NCBI GenBank assembly: GCA_005239595.1
Contig: SBBT01000034.1
Location: 1-8,005, forward strand
Source: Candidatus Troglogloeales bacterium
GTDB taxonomy: Bacteria > Nitrospirota > Nitrospiria > SBBL01 > SBBT01
DNA: 8,005 nt
Direction of reading: 5' to 3'
Shown one piece after another: positions 6,007-8,005 of the stretch. The position numbers and the translations under genes are program-made. How positions within the stretch are numbered: the stretch's first letter is position 1; every line of letters begins with the position of its first letter. A model generated the notes under the pieces. It was not told the DNA's origin, did no database searches, and worked only from the letters and a program-made list of their open reading frames with translations.

Positions 6007-6474
6007 TTACTTATAAATCAGCCCAAAAAGTTTTTCCGCGCGTTCCCGGTCAATCTCTTTCAGAATCTGGTACTCCTCCAGTGCGGCGGCGTAATCTTTC
6101 ATGTTTAAATAGGCGATGCCAAGGTTTAAATGTGCTGTGGGGTAGGCAGGTTTGAGAACCACAGCCCGTTTCAAGGCGTCGAGGGCCTCCGCATGTTGGC
6201 CCAACATGCCATACGTAAGCCCCATGCTGAAATGCGCCTCCGGGAAATCAGGTTTAAGGTGAATCACCTTCTCAAAAACTTCCCTTGCCTCTTTCCATCG
6301 GTTTAAGTGGGTAAGCGCGATCCCGAGGTGATAATGGGCCTCCACATGTTCGGGATCATTGGCAATTGTTTTTTTAAAAGCGTCGATAGCTTCGTCATAA
6401 TGTTTTCCTGAAGAGAGCTCCACGCCCTTGTTAAAGTAAAACCGGGAGTTCAGGTTTTGATCGAAGATCGACAT
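6007..6474 (-). CDS. Small tetratricopeptide (TPR) repeat protein
   Basis: This 155-residue protein consists almost wholly of TPR helices. Four repeats of 34 residues are clear, at about 10-43, 44-77, 78-111 and 112-145, with repeated A..H..LG.A / A...F.K.I.L.P patterns. TPR proteins act as protein-binding scaffolds. No signal peptide, transmembrane segment or enzymatic motif is seen, so it is probably cytoplasmic and its partner is unknown. Its ATG shares one base with the citrate synthase stop (TAATG at 6476-6472), which indicates translational coupling and matched expression with gltA. Its end lies 23 bases from the end of the convergent ATPase gene. Confidence 0.88.
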   Translation of the reverse strand: MSIFDQNLNSRFYFNKGVELSSGKHYDEAIDAFKKTIANDPEHVEAHYHLGIALTHLNRWKEAREVFEKVIHLKPDFPEAHFSMGLTYGMLGQHAEALDALKRAVVLKPAYPTAHLNLGIAYLNMKDYAAALEEYQILKEIDRERAEKLFGLIYK

Positions 6475-7610
6475 TACGCGTTGCGTTGCGAAACGGGAAG
6501 ATAGAGCCGATTGTGTTCGCCCTCGTATATTTCGGTGGGGCGGAAAATGTGGCTGTCTTGAACCTGTTCAATCCAGTGGGCAAGCCAGCCGACCACGCGG
6601 GCCATCGCAAAAATGGGTGTAAAGAAGTCGGGTTCAATTCCCATTGTCTGGTAAAGTATTCCGGAATAAAAATCGACGTTGGCATAGACGCCTTTGGACG
6701 CAAGATGCTCTTCTCCCACCTTTTCAACTTCGAGTGCCACCTCATAGAGCGGGGACGTTCCAAAATGTTCAAAGAGACGACGCGCCAACTGTTGCAAAAT
6801 AATCGCGCGGGGATCCTTGACCTTGTATTCCCGATGCCCTAATCCCATGATTTTCTCTTTTGCTTTCAACTTTGCATCAATGTAGGGGCGAACATTTTTG
6901 GTGGTGCCAATCTCCGTCAGCATGTTTAGCACCTTCTCGTTGGCACCGCCATGCAACGGTCCTTTGAGCGTTCCGATGGCTGAAGAGACGACGGTATAGG
7001 GATCGGCCAGGGTGGAGGCGGTCACAAGGCCGCTGAAGGTAGAAGGGTTCATCGTATGTTCCGCATGGAGAATCAGACAGGTGTCAAAAATTTCCGCTAT
7101 CACCTTGTCGGGGACCCGCTCGGTCAACGTGTAAAGGAAGTTTTCAGAATAGTTTAAGTCATCCCGTGGTTGGATAATATCATCCCCCCGTCTTAAGCGG
7201 GCGTACGCGGCCACAATGGTTGGGAGCTTTGCGATTAGCCGTACAGCGGAAAGATATTGGGTCTCCGGGTCCTGAACATTCTTGACAGGATAGAACATCC
7301 CGAGCGCCGCGACCGACGCCTGCAGGGCATCCATCGGGTGCCCATGTTCCGGAAGACATTTGATGAGATCGACAATACGGTATTTAATGCGGCGGTGATT
7401 TCGGACGTCGCCATCAAATTTCTTAAGCTGGGAGGCAGATGGGAGCGTTCCAAACAAAAGAAGGTAGGCGGTTTCAAGAAAGTGGCTGTTCCGTGCCAAC
7501 GTCTCGATTCCGAAACCCCTGTACTCCAGAGTCCCTTTGCCCCCGTCCAGGTAGCTGACTTTGGACCGCGCCGCCGGCACCCCGGCAAGCCCTGGCGAAA
7601 ACACACCCAT
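6474..7610 (-). CDS. gltA: Citrate synthase
   Basis: Condenses acetyl-CoA with oxaloacetate to give citrate, the entry step of the TCA cycle. From the chosen ATG the protein has 378 residues, the size of the short dimeric-type citrate synthases. The N-terminal GLAGVPAARSKVSYLDGGKGTLEYRG (7-32) is the typical family start. Catalytic residues are His220 in PLHGGANE, His259 in GLGHREYKVKDPRA and Asp313 in NVDFYSG. The start at 7610 is supported by AGGAGG at 7620-7615, four bases upstream. A more upstream ATG at 7742 in the same frame would add 44 residues without family character and overlap the preceding gene. A 2-methylcitrate synthase activity is possible, since the families are close, but no prpB or prpD genes are here. 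Confidence 0.95.
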   Translation of the reverse strand: MGVFSPGLAGVPAARSKVSYLDGGKGTLEYRGFGIETLARNSHFLETAYLLLFGTLPSASQLKKFDGDVRNHRRIKYRIVDLIKCLPEHGHPMDALQASVAALGMFYPVKNVQDPETQYLSAVRLIAKLPTIVAAYARLRRGDDIIQPRDDLNYSENFLYTLTERVPDKVIAEIFDTCLILHAEHTMNPSTFSGLVTASTLADPYTVVSSAIGTLKGPLHGGANEKVLNMLTEIGTTKNVRPYIDAKLKAKEKIMGLGHREYKVKDPRAIILQQLARRLFEHFGTSPLYEVALEVEKVGEEHLASKGVYANVDFYSGILYQTMGIEPDFFTPIFAMARVVGWLAHWIEQVQDSHIFRPTEIYEGEHNRLYLPVSQRNA

Positions 7611-7641
7611 CTCTCCTCCTCCGTTTCTGAACATCTTGGAA

Positions 7642-8005
7642 TTATCCAGTTGGCTTTCCCCGCGTATAGGAAGAAAGCTCTTCCATCGTGATGGTTCCCG
7701 TCGGACTTCGCCCCTCAAAAGAGGGAAACTCGATTCGTTCAATCCCCTTAACCATCCCGATCCCCTGTGCGAACCAGTTGGTGGTCGTATCGGTCATGTG
7801 AATGGTTTTCTTATTTCCAGAGAGGGTGATGAAAACCTGCAGCGTCCCGCGAAATTTCAGGCAGTCTTTAAAAAGACCGGCGGGCACGGACACGGTTTCG
7901 TACCGCTCCACCACAATGTTGGCGCTGACATCGGCCGTCTCTTCGCGGCCGTCGCCGTCTAAGTCCTGGCCAAAAGGGATGTTTCTCTTCTCAATTTGAG
8001 AATAG
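7642..8005 (-). CDS. Unrecognised, possibly exported protein (C-terminal 120 residues; 5' end outside the window)
   Basis: The minus-strand frame is open from the window's right edge to the TAA at 7644-7642. The first visible residues include FGQDLDGDGREE, a DxDxDG loop like those of EF-hand or dockerin calcium sites. Next comes VVERYETVSVPAGLFKDCLKFRGTL, a pattern I associate with beta-rich exported or lipoprotein-like bacterial proteins ('V.VPAGTF.DC'). Then comes TTNWFAQGIGMVKG and a final TMEELSSY strand. No signal peptide can be judged because the N-terminus is missing. It ends 31 bases before citrate synthase, so the two are probably co-transcribed. Function is unknown. Confidence 0.75.
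   Translation of the reverse strand, partial: YSQIEKRNIPFGQDLDGDGREETADVSANIVVERYETVSVPAGLFKDCLKFRGTLQVFITLSGNKKTIHMTDTTTNWFAQGIGMVKGIERIEFPSFEGRSPTGTITMEELSSYTRGKPTG

Noticed and set aside
7611..7742. Upstream start for citrate synthase
   Set aside because: The extra 44 residues are unlike the family and overlap the preceding gene out of frame; AGGAGG fixes the start at 7610.

Overview
The window looks like ordinary bacterial chromosome with an insertion sequence at its left edge. The genes are compact and operonic, with mixed ATG/GTG starts, good Shine-Dalgarno sites and one stop/start fusion (TAATG). A stand-alone membrane protein resembling the N-terminal domain of urate oxidase (PuuD), beside TCA-cycle and 2-oxoacid dehydrogenase genes, suggests a Gram-negative, Nitrospirota-like or deltaproteobacterial lineage. 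That placement is a weak inference; there is no rRNA or other marker gene to confirm it.

Left edge (1-297). The minus strand carries the first codons of a probable IS4-family transposase, which runs off the window. Its Shine-Dalgarno site, leader and promoter lie at 42-126. The promoter spacer contains an inverted copy of the Shine-Dalgarno region, so only transcripts entering from outside the element would fold over the ribosome-binding site. A separate rightward promoter (220-248) precedes a single membrane-protein gene (298-789), which ends at a clear intrinsic terminator (808-837).

Plus-strand operon (909-5983). Three genes encode the E1 alpha, E1 beta and E2 (lipoyl acyltransferase) subunits of a 2-oxoacid dehydrogenase complex of pyruvate / branched-chain / acetoin type; no E3 gene is in the window. 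The E2 stop codon is directly followed by the ATG of an OppD/DppD-type ABC ATPase, whose end overlaps an OppF/DppF-type ATPase. Both ATPases have intact nucleotide-binding motifs, but both lack the usual cysteine-rich C-terminal segment. No permease or substrate-binding gene is present. A perfect 16-bp palindrome lies just before the second ATPase start.

Minus-strand operon (8005 down to 6007). It contains the 3' part of an unrecognised, possibly exported protein with a calcium-loop-like motif, then citrate synthase (gltA), then a small four-repeat TPR protein fused to gltA by a TAATG overlap. The two operons converge with only 23 bases between them and no convincing terminator.

Together the metabolic genes cover acyl-CoA production from 2-oxoacids and acetyl-CoA entry into the TCA cycle. 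I see no defence system, CRISPR array or tRNA. The most unusual features are the self-silencing leader of the IS element and the truncated, partnerless peptide-transporter ATPases attached to the dehydrogenase operon.
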